Shown here: piece by piece, positions 10,565 to 19,337 of the stretch
Layout of the letters: every line of letters starts with the position of its first letter
Numbering within the stretch: the first letter of the stretch is position 1
Notes under the pieces: generated by a model
What the model saw: the letters and a program-made list of their open reading frames with translations, nothing else
The model's database searches: none
What the model was told of the DNA's origin: nothing
Source of the DNA: Castellaniella caeni NBRC 101664
Lineage (GTDB): Bacteria > Pseudomonadota > Gammaproteobacteria > Burkholderiales > Burkholderiaceae_B
Length of the DNA: 60,089 nucleotides
Assembly (NCBI RefSeq): GCF_001592225.1
Contig: NZ_BCWN01000024.1
Coordinates: 1-60,089, forward strand
Direction: 5' to 3'
Translations under genes and position numbers: made by a program

Positions 10565-12171
10565 CCCGCCCCTCGCCCACCTGGCTCTGGGTGCTCGTCG
10601 CCGGCGCCATCGAGGCCCTGTGCTTTGCGCCGGGCCCCCTGCCCGCCTGGGTGCTGCCCTTTGCCCAGATCGGCGCGCTGTCCGTGCTGGCCGCCTCGAC
10701 CTGGCGCGCCACGGGGCCGCGCCAGGCGGCATTCTACGGCTGGCTGTTCGGCCTGGCCCAGTTCACCGTCGGCGTGTACTGGCTCACCATCAGCATGCAC
10801 GAATTCGGCGGGCTCTCTTTGTGGCTGGCCAGCGCCGCTTTGCTGCTCTTTGCCGCCTGCATGGCACTGTACGGCGCGGCGGCCTGCGCGCTCAGCGCCT
10901 GGCTGAGCGCCGCCCACAAGAACCCGGAACAGCGCGCCGCGCGCCAAGTGCTCAACGCCGTCACCTGGGCCAGCGCCTGGACGCTGTTCGAGTGGCTGCG
11001 CGGCACCCTGTTCACCGGCTTCACCTGGCTGAACATCGGCTACGCGCACGCGGAAGGCATGTTCGCCGCCTGGGCCCCCGTCGTGGGCGTCTACGGCCTG
11101 GCCTGGCTGGCCGCCTTCGCGGCGGCCACGATCGGCCTCATGGCCCGGGCCAAAGACACTCCCTACGACCGCAGCGCGGCCGCCGGCATCGCCCTGACGC
11201 TGCTGGCGGGCCTGGCCGGCATCGCCGCCACCCACCTGTCCTGGTCGCAACCCGACGGCACTCCACTGCTGGTTCGCCTGGTACAGCCCGCCACGCCGCA
11301 GGCCGAAAAATTCGATCCCGCACGCTTCCTGCAGGCACAGGAACACGCTCGCCGCCTGGCCGGGCTGGCCGCCAAGAGTCCCGCAGACCAGCCCAGCCTG
11401 GTCATCCTGCCCGAAACCGTGGTGCCCATCTTCCAGGACGAAATCCCCGCGCCGGTCTGGCAGCCCTGGCTGGATCTCGCCCAGCGGATGAACGCCGCCA
11501 TCGTCCTGGGACTGCCCCTGCACACCCAGCGCGATGGCGGCAACCAGTACACCAACAGCGCCACCGTCCTCTATCCCGGCGATACCCGCCCTCCCCTGGT
11601 GCCCGAGCGCTGGCACTACGACAAGCACCATCTGGTGCCATTCGGCGAATTCATCCCGCCGGGCTTTCGCTGGTTCGTGCACGCCCTGCAAATCCCCCTG
11701 GGGGACTTCAACCGCGGCGCGCTGCGCCAGGCCCCCTTGTCGCTGGACGGGCAGGCCCTGGCCATCGACATCTGCTATGAAGACACGTTCGGCGAGGCAA
11801 TCGCCGCCTCGGTGGCGCCGGACGCCTCGGGCGCGCCGGGGGCCAGCATCCTTGTCAACCTGAGCAATCTGGCCTGGTTCGGCAATACCTGGGCTTTGCG
11901 CCAGCACTTGTGGATGGCCCGCATGCGCGCGCTGGAAACCGCCCGGCCCATGCTGCGCGCCACCAATACGGGCACGACCGCCGCCATCGCCCCCGACGGC
12001 GCGGTGCTCGGCGCGCTCGACCCGGCCATCCCCGGCGTGCTGGACGTCGAGGTACAGGGCATGACCGGCCTGAGCCCCTATGTGCGCTGGGGCAATCTGC
12101 CGGTGCTGGTCTGGAGCGTGCTGGGGCTGCTGCTGGCTGCGCGCCGCCGTCGCCCCGCAGGCCCCGACTGA
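10561..12171 (+). CDS. lnt: apolipoprotein N-acyltransferase Lnt
   Basis: Inner-membrane enzyme that adds the third acyl chain to the N-terminal Cys of lipoproteins. The N-terminal half has several membrane helices; the periplasmic nitrilase-like domain shows the Glu-Lys-Cys triad as E285 (VILPETV), K355 (HYDKHHLVPFGE) and C405 (DICYED). Length (536) is normal. It ends the miaB-lnt run; the next gene converges from the other strand. Confidence 0.96.
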   Translation: MTRPSPTWLWVLVAGAIEALCFAPGPLPAWVLPFAQIGALSVLAASTWRATGPRQAAFYGWLFGLAQFTVGVYWLTISMHEFGGLSLWLASAALLLFAACMALYGAAACALSAWLSAAHKNPEQRAARQVLNAVTWASAWTLFEWLRGTLFTGFTWLNIGYAHAEGMFAAWAPVVGVYGLAWLAAFAAATIGLMARAKDTPYDRSAAAGIALTLLAGLAGIAATHLSWSQPDGTPLLVRLVQPATPQAEKFDPARFLQAQEHARRLAGLAAKSPADQPSLVILPETVVPIFQDEIPAPVWQPWLDLAQRMNAAIVLGLPLHTQRDGGNQYTNSATVLYPGDTRPPLVPERWHYDKHHLVPFGEFIPPGFRWFVHALQIPLGDFNRGALRQAPLSLDGQALAIDICYEDTFGEAIAASVAPDASGAPGASILVNLSNLAWFGNTWALRQHLWMARMRALETARPMLRATNTGTTAAIAPDGAVLGALDPAIPGVLDVEVQGMTGLSPYVRWGNLPVLVWSVLGLLLAARRRRPAGPD

Positions 12172-12219
12172 AACCCAGACCGAAGCCCGGATTCAAACCC
12201 CGACCGGAACCCTGACTGA

Positions 12220-12240
12220 CGCCCGGTGCGCAGCCGGGCG
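12220..12240. terminator. hairpin between convergent lnt and GGDEF gene
   Basis: Seven-base arms CGCCCGG and CCGGGCG around a 7-base loop in the 96-base gap between two convergent genes. There is no T tract, so it is a possible, not certain, bidirectional terminator. Confidence 0.4.
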
Positions 12241-12267
12241 GCCTGTCCGCTCAGCCTCCGGAGCACA

Positions 12268-15162
12268 TCACAGGCGCGGCCCCGCCGGGTCTTGCAAACG
12301 CTGCTCGAACTGTTGCTGGTCGAGCGGCTCGCCCAGCCAGTAGCCCTGCCCCGCGTCGCAGCCCATTGCGCGCAGCAGCTCGTACTGCGCCTGGCTGGTG
12401 ATGCCCTCGGCCACGACGCGCATGCCCAGGCGGTGCACCAGCCCCACGATGGCTTCGCATACCAGTCGGGCCTGTTCGCTGGTGAGCACTTCTTCGGTGA
12501 TGCTGCGCTCGAGCTTGAGCGTCTCGAACAGCAGGTGGCGGGTGGCCAGCAAGGCGGGCATTCCCACCGAGGCCGCCCCCACACTGAAGCGCATGCCCAG
12601 CTCGTGCAGTTGCTGCAGGCGCTCGCGCACCATGGGGCTGAGGCTGACCAGCAGCTGCTCGTTGAATTCGAGCGACAGACTGTCGGCCGGCAGGTTGAGC
12701 ACTTCCAGCTGCCCCAGTACCGTCTCCAGGCCGGATTGCGCCAGGCCAAACTGCCCCGGCGAGACGTTGACGGTGAGACGCAGGCCGGGAGCCAGCGCCT
12801 GGCGCCAGTGCGCCAACTGCAAGATGGCCTCGTGGAACACCCAGTCGCCCAGGGGCCGGATCAGCTGCCGCTCTTCGGCAAACGGGATGAAGTCCATCGG
12901 TGCGATCACCCCGTAGTCGGGGTGCCGCCAGCGCAGCAGCACTTCGGCCTTGATGATCTTCTTGCTGCTGAAATCGTAGATGGGCTGGTACAGCAGAAAA
13001 AACTGCCCCGCTTCCAGCGCCTGGGGCAGGCTCACCAGCAGATCGTGCTGCATGTCCGAGCGCTCGCGGATCGACTCGTCGAAATAGCGGTAGCCATCCC
13101 GGCCCGCGGCCTTGGCCTCGTACATGGCCATGTCTACGTGGCGCATCAGGGTCTCGGCGGAATCGGCGTCTTCCGGATAGCGGGCCACCCCGAGGCTGGC
13201 GGACACTTTGATGAGATTGCCCGCCAGCTGGTAGGGCTCGGTGATGCCGTCGAGAATGCGCTGGCACAGGGCATCGAGCGCCGCGCGCGTGGCGCCCCCC
13301 ATGATGAGGATGACGAATTCGTCCCCGCCCAGGCGCGCCACAAAGTGCACGGACGGATCGGTGCAGTGCTGCAGGCGCTGGGCGACTTCGACCAGCAGCC
13401 GGTCGCCCATGGCGTGGCCCAGGGAATCGTTGACCTCTTTGAAGAGATCGAGATCGAGAAACAGCAGAGCCAGCGAACGCTGGCGCTGGTTGGCCTCTTC
13501 GACGGCGTTTTTCAGGCGCTCGTTGAAATACTGGCGGTTGGGCAGGTCGGTGAGCGGGTCGTGGTGGGCCTGGTTCCAGATGGCGGCCTCGACCTGCTTT
13601 TTCTGCGTGATGTCGCTGAGCATCGCCACCCGGCAATTGACAGAACCGTCGTGGTTCCAGGCGGTATCCAGCACCGCCCGCTGGGCGTAGTCTTCGCCCG
13701 ACTTGCGCTGCAGCCAGTACTCGCCCTCCCAGCGCCCCTTGGTGTTGATGGCATGCCACATCTCGTCGTAGAAGTCGCGGTTGTGGCGCCCCGGCTTGAG
13801 CAACGGCAGCAGTTCGCCCACCACTTCGTCGGGCCAATAGCCCGTGACGCGCGAATACGCCGGATTGACGTCGATGATGACCCCGGTGGCGTCAGTGAGC
13901 ACGATGGCTTCGCTGCTGTTTTCATAGGCAATGGCGGCCAGCTGCGCCGAGGACTCCGCCTGCTTGCTCTCGGTGATGTCCTGCACGAGGCCGATGGTGG
14001 ACATCTGCTCGCCCTCGCCCACCAGTGTGATGAACACCTCGATGTCCAGCAAAGAGCCATCTTTGCGCCGCCCGCGGCGCTCGAAGCGCACCGTGCCGTC
14101 CTTGCGTTTCTGGCCCACTTTGAGGGCCTCGTCCACGAGGTAGCGCTCGCGCGGGGCGATCACCGACAGCAGGGACAAATGCCCCGTCATTTCGTCGGGC
14201 CGGTAGCCGAAGATCTCGGCCATCTTGGGGCTGACGAAGCTGAAGCGGTCGCGCGCCAGCAGGAAAATACCGACGATGGCGTTGGCCGCGAGCCCCTGGA
14301 AGATGATCTCCGAGCGTTCGAGCCCTTCGCGGTCGGAGCGCATCTGGCTCAAGAGGGTCTGCATGCGGGTCGTGCGCGCATTGAAGGCCTGGGCGATATC
14401 GTTGAGTTCGCCCACCCCGCCGCCGTCAGCCACCTGCGTCACCATGTCGCCGCGCAGCAGCTCTCTGGCGGCACGGTGCACACGCTGCAAGGGGTGCAGC
14501 ACGCGATAGTGGACAAAGAGGAAAGCCCCCAACAGCAGCAGGAGGTCGGCCAGCACGATACCAAAGAGCCAGGCCATCGCCTGATCTTTGCTCTGGCGCA
14601 GCTGGGGCATCAGCGCGTTCAGGGCGGCATTGAGCGAGCCCAGCAGCGTGGCGGCGTCATCGGCGATCCATTGTCGCTGCACGGTGTGCGGCAGGTCGCG
14701 CGCGTCGGCGGGCGCCTCGTTGCGCGAATACGAGTCGAGCATGACCGCCTGCAGGCGCCCGCGCAGCACCACCCAGTCACGGTGGATCTTGGGCAGGAAC
14801 TTGCGCACCTCCGGCTGGGTGATGGCCGCCAGTTCACGGTCATCGACCACGCCGCCCTGGTCGAAGGCCTGCAAAGAGCGATCCATGGCGTCGATTTCTT
14901 TACTGAGCTGGCCGGTCTGGAAGACGCCGCCATCGGACAGGCGCATGGCCCGCACGGCCAGCTGCTGGCTGGTGGTGCGCATGCCGTCGAGCAAGGAGGA
15001 CTGGTCGAGCGCGGTCTCATAGCGCGCCATCAGGGAATACACCAGCACCGCGTTGCCCAGCACGAACGTGAGCATGAGCACGTAGAACACGGCAGACAGC
15101 GCGCCCAGCCGGAATCGCGGGCGGACTGCAAGGGTGGCTGCATTCGGAGAAGGTGCTTGCAT
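12268..15162 (-). CDS. membrane PAS-PAS-GGDEF-EAL protein with degenerate EAL
   Basis: A 964-residue c-di-GMP signalling protein. Two membrane helices (about 25-46 and 190-215) enclose a periplasmic sensor region; a HAMP-like segment, two PAS domains (about 290-400 and 405-525), GGDEF and EAL follow. The cyclase motif GGDEF is intact at 612-616, but the RxxD inhibitory site before it is absent. The EAL domain has E740 (EVLLR for EALLR), VNVSPGQF and AEGIT, yet the metal-binding DDFGTG loop reads VGAASVG near 860, so both aspartates are missing. I expect cyclase activity with a non-hydrolytic, perhaps ligand-sensing EAL. It stands alone between lnt and the lyase gene. Confidence 0.9.
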   Translation of the reverse strand: MQAPSPNAATLAVRPRFRLGALSAVFYVLMLTFVLGNAVLVYSLMARYETALDQSSLLDGMRTTSQQLAVRAMRLSDGGVFQTGQLSKEIDAMDRSLQAFDQGGVVDDRELAAITQPEVRKFLPKIHRDWVVLRGRLQAVMLDSYSRNEAPADARDLPHTVQRQWIADDAATLLGSLNAALNALMPQLRQSKDQAMAWLFGIVLADLLLLLGAFLFVHYRVLHPLQRVHRAARELLRGDMVTQVADGGGVGELNDIAQAFNARTTRMQTLLSQMRSDREGLERSEIIFQGLAANAIVGIFLLARDRFSFVSPKMAEIFGYRPDEMTGHLSLLSVIAPRERYLVDEALKVGQKRKDGTVRFERRGRRKDGSLLDIEVFITLVGEGEQMSTIGLVQDITESKQAESSAQLAAIAYENSSEAIVLTDATGVIIDVNPAYSRVTGYWPDEVVGELLPLLKPGRHNRDFYDEMWHAINTKGRWEGEYWLQRKSGEDYAQRAVLDTAWNHDGSVNCRVAMLSDITQKKQVEAAIWNQAHHDPLTDLPNRQYFNERLKNAVEEANQRQRSLALLFLDLDLFKEVNDSLGHAMGDRLLVEVAQRLQHCTDPSVHFVARLGGDEFVILIMGGATRAALDALCQRILDGITEPYQLAGNLIKVSASLGVARYPEDADSAETLMRHVDMAMYEAKAAGRDGYRYFDESIRERSDMQHDLLVSLPQALEAGQFFLLYQPIYDFSSKKIIKAEVLLRWRHPDYGVIAPMDFIPFAEERQLIRPLGDWVFHEAILQLAHWRQALAPGLRLTVNVSPGQFGLAQSGLETVLGQLEVLNLPADSLSLEFNEQLLVSLSPMVRERLQQLHELGMRFSVGAASVGMPALLATRHLLFETLKLERSITEEVLTSEQARLVCEAIVGLVHRLGMRVVAEGITSQAQYELLRAMGCDAGQGYWLGEPLDQQQFEQRLQDPAGPRL

Positions 15163-15281
15163 GCAATCCTGATGTCAGAAGGCGGCAGGCAACGACGCGG
15201 ACGACACTGCCTGCTGGCCGTCGGTCTCCTGCCATCAGGCATGTTACCGGATATGGCTACCCCGGCACACATGCAAAAACC

Positions 15282-16730
15282 CTATTTCATGGTGGAATAT
15301 CGAGCTTTTGAGCCGTCCTCCAGCCGCACGGCTTCAGTCAGCCGACGCAAGTCCAGGATCTGGCGGATGACGTCCTGCGGGAGATCGGGCTGGGCCGAAA
15401 CGACCTCGCTCAGAGTGCTTCCCGATGCCAGCGCTTCTTTTGCCAGCCGCGCCGCGCGCTCGTAACCGACGCAGGGCGTCAGCGCCGTGGCCCCGGCCAT
15501 GCTGCGCTCGAGATGCCGGGCACAGTTTTGCGCATCCGCGGCGATGTCCGCCACGCACTTCACCGTCAGCGTCGTCACGGCATTGCTCAGCAATGCCATC
15601 GATTCGAGCAGGCTGAACACGATCAGCGGTTCCATGACGTTCAGCTGAAGCTGCCCGCCTTCCGCCGCCAGGGTGACCGCCATGTCGCTGCCGATGACCC
15701 GGAAAGCCACCTGATTCACGACCTCCGGCACGACAGGATTCACCTTGCCCGGCATGATCGACGAACCCGCCTGCAGGGGCGGCAGGCTGATCTCGGACAG
15801 GCCGCCCCTGGGGCCGCTCGCCAGCAGGCGCAAGTCGTTGCAAATCTTGGACAAGGTCGTGGCGATGCGCTTCAAGGTGCCGGAACACAGCACCAGCGCA
15901 TCGACGTCCCACGACGCCTGCACCAAATTGTCCGCCGATACGAAAGAAATGCCAGTCGCGCGCCGAAGCTCGTCCAGGACGCTCGCCTGGTATTCCCGGC
16001 TGGCATTGATCCCGGTGCCGATCGCCGTGCCGCCGAGATTGATCCGTGCGCAGGCCGATGCCACCTCGCGCAGCGCCGTCCGGCCCTGCCGGACGGCGGC
16101 GGCAAACGCCATGAACTCCTGGCCCAGGGTCAGCGGCACCGCATCCTGCAATTGCGTGCGGCCCAGCTTCACGATCGCAGCGAACCGCTCGGCCCGCTCC
16201 TCAAAAGCATCGGCCAGCCCGGCCAGCGCCGCTTCGAGCCGCGGCAAGGTGAGCAGGATCGCCAGGCGCACCGCCGTCGGATAGACGTCGTTGGTGGACT
16301 GAGAGCAGTTCACATCGTCATTCGGATGCAGGCTGGCGTATGCCCCCCGCGCCAGGCCCATGATTTCCAGCCCACGATTCGCAATGACCTCGTTGACATT
16401 CATGTTCGTGGACGTTCCCGCGCCTCCTTGGAACATGTCGAGCGGAAACTGCGCCAAGTGCTGATCCGCCAGAATTTCCAGACAGACTTTGCCAATAACC
16501 GCCGCCTTCTCGGCACCCAGCAGCCCAACCCGCGCATTGGCGCGGGCGGCGGCCAGCTTCACGTAGGCCAGGGCATGGACGAAGGCAGGGAAGTCACCCA
16601 GGCGCGCGCCCGATATCTGGAAATTAGCCAACGCCTTACCTGTTTCCGCCCCATAGTACACACCTGCCGATACGGATGCCGCCGCATCGGGGTCGGCACC
16701 CGCATGAAACACCGCATCAAGTTCGTGCAT
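15282..16730 (-). CDS. aspA: aspartate ammonia-lyase family protein
   Basis: Member of the fumarase/aspartase superfamily; aspartase turns L-aspartate into fumarate and ammonia. The start at MHELDAVF gives 482 residues with the family's usual spacing before YYG; an in-frame ATG at 16775 adds 15 residues. GTSTNMNVNEV (105-115), the signature GSSIMPGKVNP (322-332) and GRTQLQDAVP (190-199; fumarases have GRTH) favour aspartase over fumarase. Odd features: the usual YYGVxTLRA reads YYGAETGKA, putting K32 at the position of E. coli Arg29, and HPNDDVNCSQSTND has C142 where Lys is common. Last gene of the transporter-ureohydrolase operon. The substrate could be aspartate or a derivative. Confidence 0.85.
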   Translation of the reverse strand: MHELDAVFHAGADPDAAASVSAGVYYGAETGKALANFQISGARLGDFPAFVHALAYVKLAAARANARVGLLGAEKAAVIGKVCLEILADQHLAQFPLDMFQGGAGTSTNMNVNEVIANRGLEIMGLARGAYASLHPNDDVNCSQSTNDVYPTAVRLAILLTLPRLEAALAGLADAFEERAERFAAIVKLGRTQLQDAVPLTLGQEFMAFAAAVRQGRTALREVASACARINLGGTAIGTGINASREYQASVLDELRRATGISFVSADNLVQASWDVDALVLCSGTLKRIATTLSKICNDLRLLASGPRGGLSEISLPPLQAGSSIMPGKVNPVVPEVVNQVAFRVIGSDMAVTLAAEGGQLQLNVMEPLIVFSLLESMALLSNAVTTLTVKCVADIAADAQNCARHLERSMAGATALTPCVGYERAARLAKEALASGSTLSEVVSAQPDLPQDVIRQILDLRRLTEAVRLEDGSKARYSTMK

Positions 16731-16798
16731 GAGAATCCCAATAGAATTTTCGACGCCCGGGCGCACCCGCGCCACGGCTGACCGCTATCGGCCAACAC

Positions 16799-16820
16799 GC
16801 TGTTCGGCCAACCGAACAGC
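16799..16820 (-). promoter_or_regulatory. perfect hairpin between ABC ATPase gene and aspA
   Basis: Nine-base perfect arms GCTGTTCGG and CCGAACAGC with a 4-base loop begin just after the ATPase stop codon and precede the lyase start by about 70 bases. Without a T tract it could be an mRNA-stabilising or attenuating structure that sets aspA expression apart from the transporter. Confidence 0.5.
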
Positions 16821-16823
16821 ACA

Positions 16824-17552
16824 CTAGTGGTTCAGAATCTTGGAGAGGAACGATTTCGCGCGCGCGGACGTATCGCCCGAGAAAAAGGCCGCCGTGGAGG
16901 TGTCGTCAATGATCTCGCCGCTTTCCATGAAAATGACCCGATCCGAGACCCGCTTGGCGAACCCCATCTCGTGGGTGACGACCATCATGGTCATGCCCTC
17001 TTGCGCCAGTTCCGTCATCACGTCGAGCACTTCGCTGATCATCTCCGGATCCAGCGCGGACGTCGGCTCGTCGAACAGCATGACGTTGGGATCCATGCAC
17101 AGCGAGCGGGCGATGGCCACGCGCTGCTTCTGCCCGCCCGAGAGTTCGGACGGATATTTGTGGGCGTGATCCGCCAGCCCCACCCGTTTCAGAAGCGCAT
17201 AGCCCTTCTCTTCGGCTTCTTTCTTGCTCCGCTTGAGCACCTTGGTCTGCGCGATGGTCAGGTTGCGCAGGATGCTGAGATGGGGAAAGAGTTCAAAGTG
17301 CTGGAAGACCATGCCGACACGCGTGCGCAGCCTGGCAAGATCCGTCTTCGCGCTCAAGATCGACAGGCCTTCGATCCGGATGTCGCCCTTCTGTATGGAT
17401 TCCAGCCCATTGACCGTCTTGATGAACGTCGATTTGCCCGACCCGGAAGGGCCACACACGACGACGATGTCACCCTTTTCGACCGTGGTGGAACAGTCCT
17501 TGAGCGCGTGGTAATTGCCATACCACTTGTTGATGCCACTGATCTCTATCAT
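16824..17552 (-). CDS. polar amino acid ABC transporter, ATP-binding subunit
   Basis: GlnQ/HisP-type ATPase of the polar amino acid (PAAT) importer family, 242 residues from [12 protein letters not shown]. That Met is preferred because a GGAG sits 6 bases before it; in-frame ATG and GTG codons lie at 17564 and 17576. Walker A is GPSGSGKST, the signature is [15 protein letters not shown], and Walker B is [15 protein letters not shown]. It is separated from its permease genes by the ureohydrolase gene, which argues that transporter and hydrolase share a substrate. Confidence 0.93.
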   Translation of the reverse strand: MIEISGINKWYGNYHALKDCSTTVEKGDIVVVCGPSGSGKSTFIKTVNGLESIQKGDIRIEGLSILSAKTDLARLRTRVGMVFQHFELFPHLSILRNLTIAQTKVLKRSKKEAEEKGYALLKRVGLADHAHKYPSELSGGQKQRVAIARSLCMDPNVMLFDEPTSALDPEMISEVLDVMTELAQEGMTMMVVTHEMGFAKRVSDRVIFMESGEIIDDTSTAAFFSGDTSARAKSFLSKILNH

Positions 17553-17657
17553 GATCGTCTCCATCGCCTCCTCCACTGGCCTGTCGGCCGTGGATGGCTT
17601 TTTCTTCTGTTTGGCCGCAGGGCGGCTGCCCGTCGGCCGCAGCCATCATGGGCCGCG

Positions 17658-18620
17658 TCACTTCTTGTCGAAATAGCCCGCCCGTATCGTCGCGCCGATC
17701 AGATTGACGATGAACCGGCCCGCCGTCACGCAGGTCAGTTGGCACGCAAGGTCTTTGCCCGGCTGGATTTCCACGATGTCCATGCCGACCACCCGCCCCT
17801 TGTTGACCAGCCCATGAATGAGCTGTCGGGCCTGCACGTAGGTCACGCCGCCCGGCGCCGGGCCAGCGACCGCCGGCATGATGCTGGGGTCGATGCCGTC
17901 GGCATCGATGCTGATGTAATAATTGCCGCCGTCCGGGATGCGATCCAGGATCGCCTTCATCCCGACCTCATGCAGTTCGTAGGCGCTGACCAGCACCGCG
18001 CCGTAGTCCCGCGCAGCGTCGTACTCTTCCTGCCGGGCGCTGCCCTGGGCCCGCAGGCCGATCTGGACGATGTCCTTGACGTGCGCCATTTCGGACGCCC
18101 GGCGAATCGGGCTGGAGAGGCCTTCCTTGACACCGTTCACATTGTCGCGCCAGTCCAGGTGCGCATCGACGTGCACGAGCGTGACCGGGGCGAACTCGTC
18201 GAACGCCCGCAGGATCGGCGTCGTAATCCCGTGGTCGCCGCCCAGCACGATGGGCAGAGCCCCGGCCTTGAGAATCCGGCGCACGGCGGCTTCCGCCTTG
18301 CGATAGTGATCACCCGGCTTGGCCAGATCGGGCAGCACGTCGCCGCAATCGACGAAGCGGATGTCGTCACGCCCCTGCAGCAGGGCCCCATCGATATCGA
18401 AGTCGTAGTGATCCGGCTCCCGCACGATCCGGTCGCTGATGTCGCGCATCGTCTGCGGGGTATGGCTCTGGTCGTTCGTGAACGATTTCGGGCTGTATGC
18501 GGCGCCGAACGGCATGCCCAGAATGGCGATGTCGGCCTTGAGGTTGTCGAGATCCTGCGCGGGCTCGGAATACAGCAGCGTCTTGTGTCCGGTGCGCGGG
18601 GGTACGGTCAGTTGTTCCAT
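17658..18620 (-). CDS. ureohydrolase (agmatinase/guanidino-acid hydrolase family)
   Basis: Binuclear-metal hydrolase releasing urea from a guanidino compound. All six ligands are visible: H130 (GGDHG), D152, H154 and D156 (DAHLD), D239 and D241 (SIDADGIDP). The 320-residue length fits agmatinase-type enzymes. The loop after the last ligand reads MPAVAGPAPGG instead of the TGTP-containing loop usual in agmatinases and guanidinobutyrases, so the substrate is uncertain. AAGGAG lies 7 bases before the ATG. It is embedded between permease and ATPase genes of an amino acid importer and upstream of an aspartase relative, suggesting an imported guanidino acid rather than agmatine from internal decarboxylation. 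Confidence 0.88.
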   Translation of the reverse strand: MEQLTVPPRTGHKTLLYSEPAQDLDNLKADIAILGMPFGAAYSPKSFTNDQSHTPQTMRDISDRIVREPDHYDFDIDGALLQGRDDIRFVDCGDVLPDLAKPGDHYRKAEAAVRRILKAGALPIVLGGDHGITTPILRAFDEFAPVTLVHVDAHLDWRDNVNGVKEGLSSPIRRASEMAHVKDIVQIGLRAQGSARQEEYDAARDYGAVLVSAYELHEVGMKAILDRIPDGGNYYISIDADGIDPSIMPAVAGPAPGGVTYVQARQLIHGLVNKGRVVGMDIVEIQPGKDLACQLTCVTAGRFIVNLIGATIRAGYFDKK

Positions 18621-18674
18621 GGATGACTCCTTAAAAAGTTAAGCGCGTCTCGTTGTTCCACCACGCGGCGGTTT

Positions 18675-19337
18675 TTAATCGGCATTCCACTTCGCGACGC
18701 GCTGCTCGAAGTAATTTCCCGAAAAATCAAGCAAGAGGCTGCACAGCCAGTACAGCAGCGCAGCCATGCCGAACACCTCGACATAGGCGAAGGTGGTGGA
18801 GGACAAAAGGTTGGTCTGGTAGGTGAGTTCCTTGAGGGCGACGACCGACAGAATCGAGGTCTCCTTGAACATCATGATGACGAGGCTTGTGGTGGGCGGC
18901 AGCAGAAACGAGAGCAGCTGCGGGATGACGATGTGCCACTGCACGGCGATCGGTCGCATCCCCAGCGAGACGGACGCCTGCGTCTGCCCTTTCGGCACGC
19001 TGTGCAGGGCGGCCCGCATGACCTCGCAGAAATACCCGCCCGTATAGAAGGCGACCGTGATCAGCCCGACGTACAAGTCCGAGAGCACCACGCCCACCTT
19101 CGGCAGGCCGAAGTAAGACAGGTAGACGATGATGAGAAAAGGAATATTTCTGACGACTTCCACATAGCATTTTGCAAACAGCCGCAAGACGGCGTACTTG
19201 CCCTCCGCCGCGTAGGCCAGCAGGCCGCCGATCAGGATGCCGACGGGGATCCCGATGACGCTCACCAGCGCGGTGATCTTCAGACCGCTCAGGAGGATGG
19301 GCAGCGACTCACGGATGACTTCGAGATCAACGAGCAT
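18675..19337 (-). CDS. polar amino acid ABC transporter permease (second)
   Basis: His/Glu/Gln/Arg-type (HisM-like) permease, 220 residues from MLVDLEVIRESLPI; a longer in-frame start at 19391 would run deep into the preceding permease gene. About five membrane helices are evident, with the EAA loop region around MRAALHSVPKGQTQASVSLG, which contacts the ATPase. The start overlaps the end of the other permease gene by 11 bases. Forms the channel heterodimer with the 19327-20007 product. Confidence 0.92.
   Translation of the reverse strand: MLVDLEVIRESLPILLSGLKITALVSVIGIPVGILIGGLLAYAAEGKYAVLRLFAKCYVEVVRNIPFLIIVYLSYFGLPKVGVVLSDLYVGLITVAFYTGGYFCEVMRAALHSVPKGQTQASVSLGMRPIAVQWHIVIPQLLSFLLPPTTSLVIMMFKETSILSVVALKELTYQTNLLSSTTFAYVEVFGMAALLYWLCSLLLDFSGNYFEQRVAKWNAD

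Noticed and set aside
12226-15465. 1079-codon open frame on the plus strand antisense to the PAS-GGDEF-EAL gene
   Set aside because: Its composition follows from high GC codon bias on the other strand; no family motif is seen, whereas the minus strand encodes clear PAS, GGDEF and EAL domains.
17658-18620. Calling the ureohydrolase simply agmatinase SpeB
   Set aside because: Metal ligands alone do not fix the substrate, no arginine decarboxylase or putrescine gene is nearby, and the transporter plus lyase context points elsewhere.
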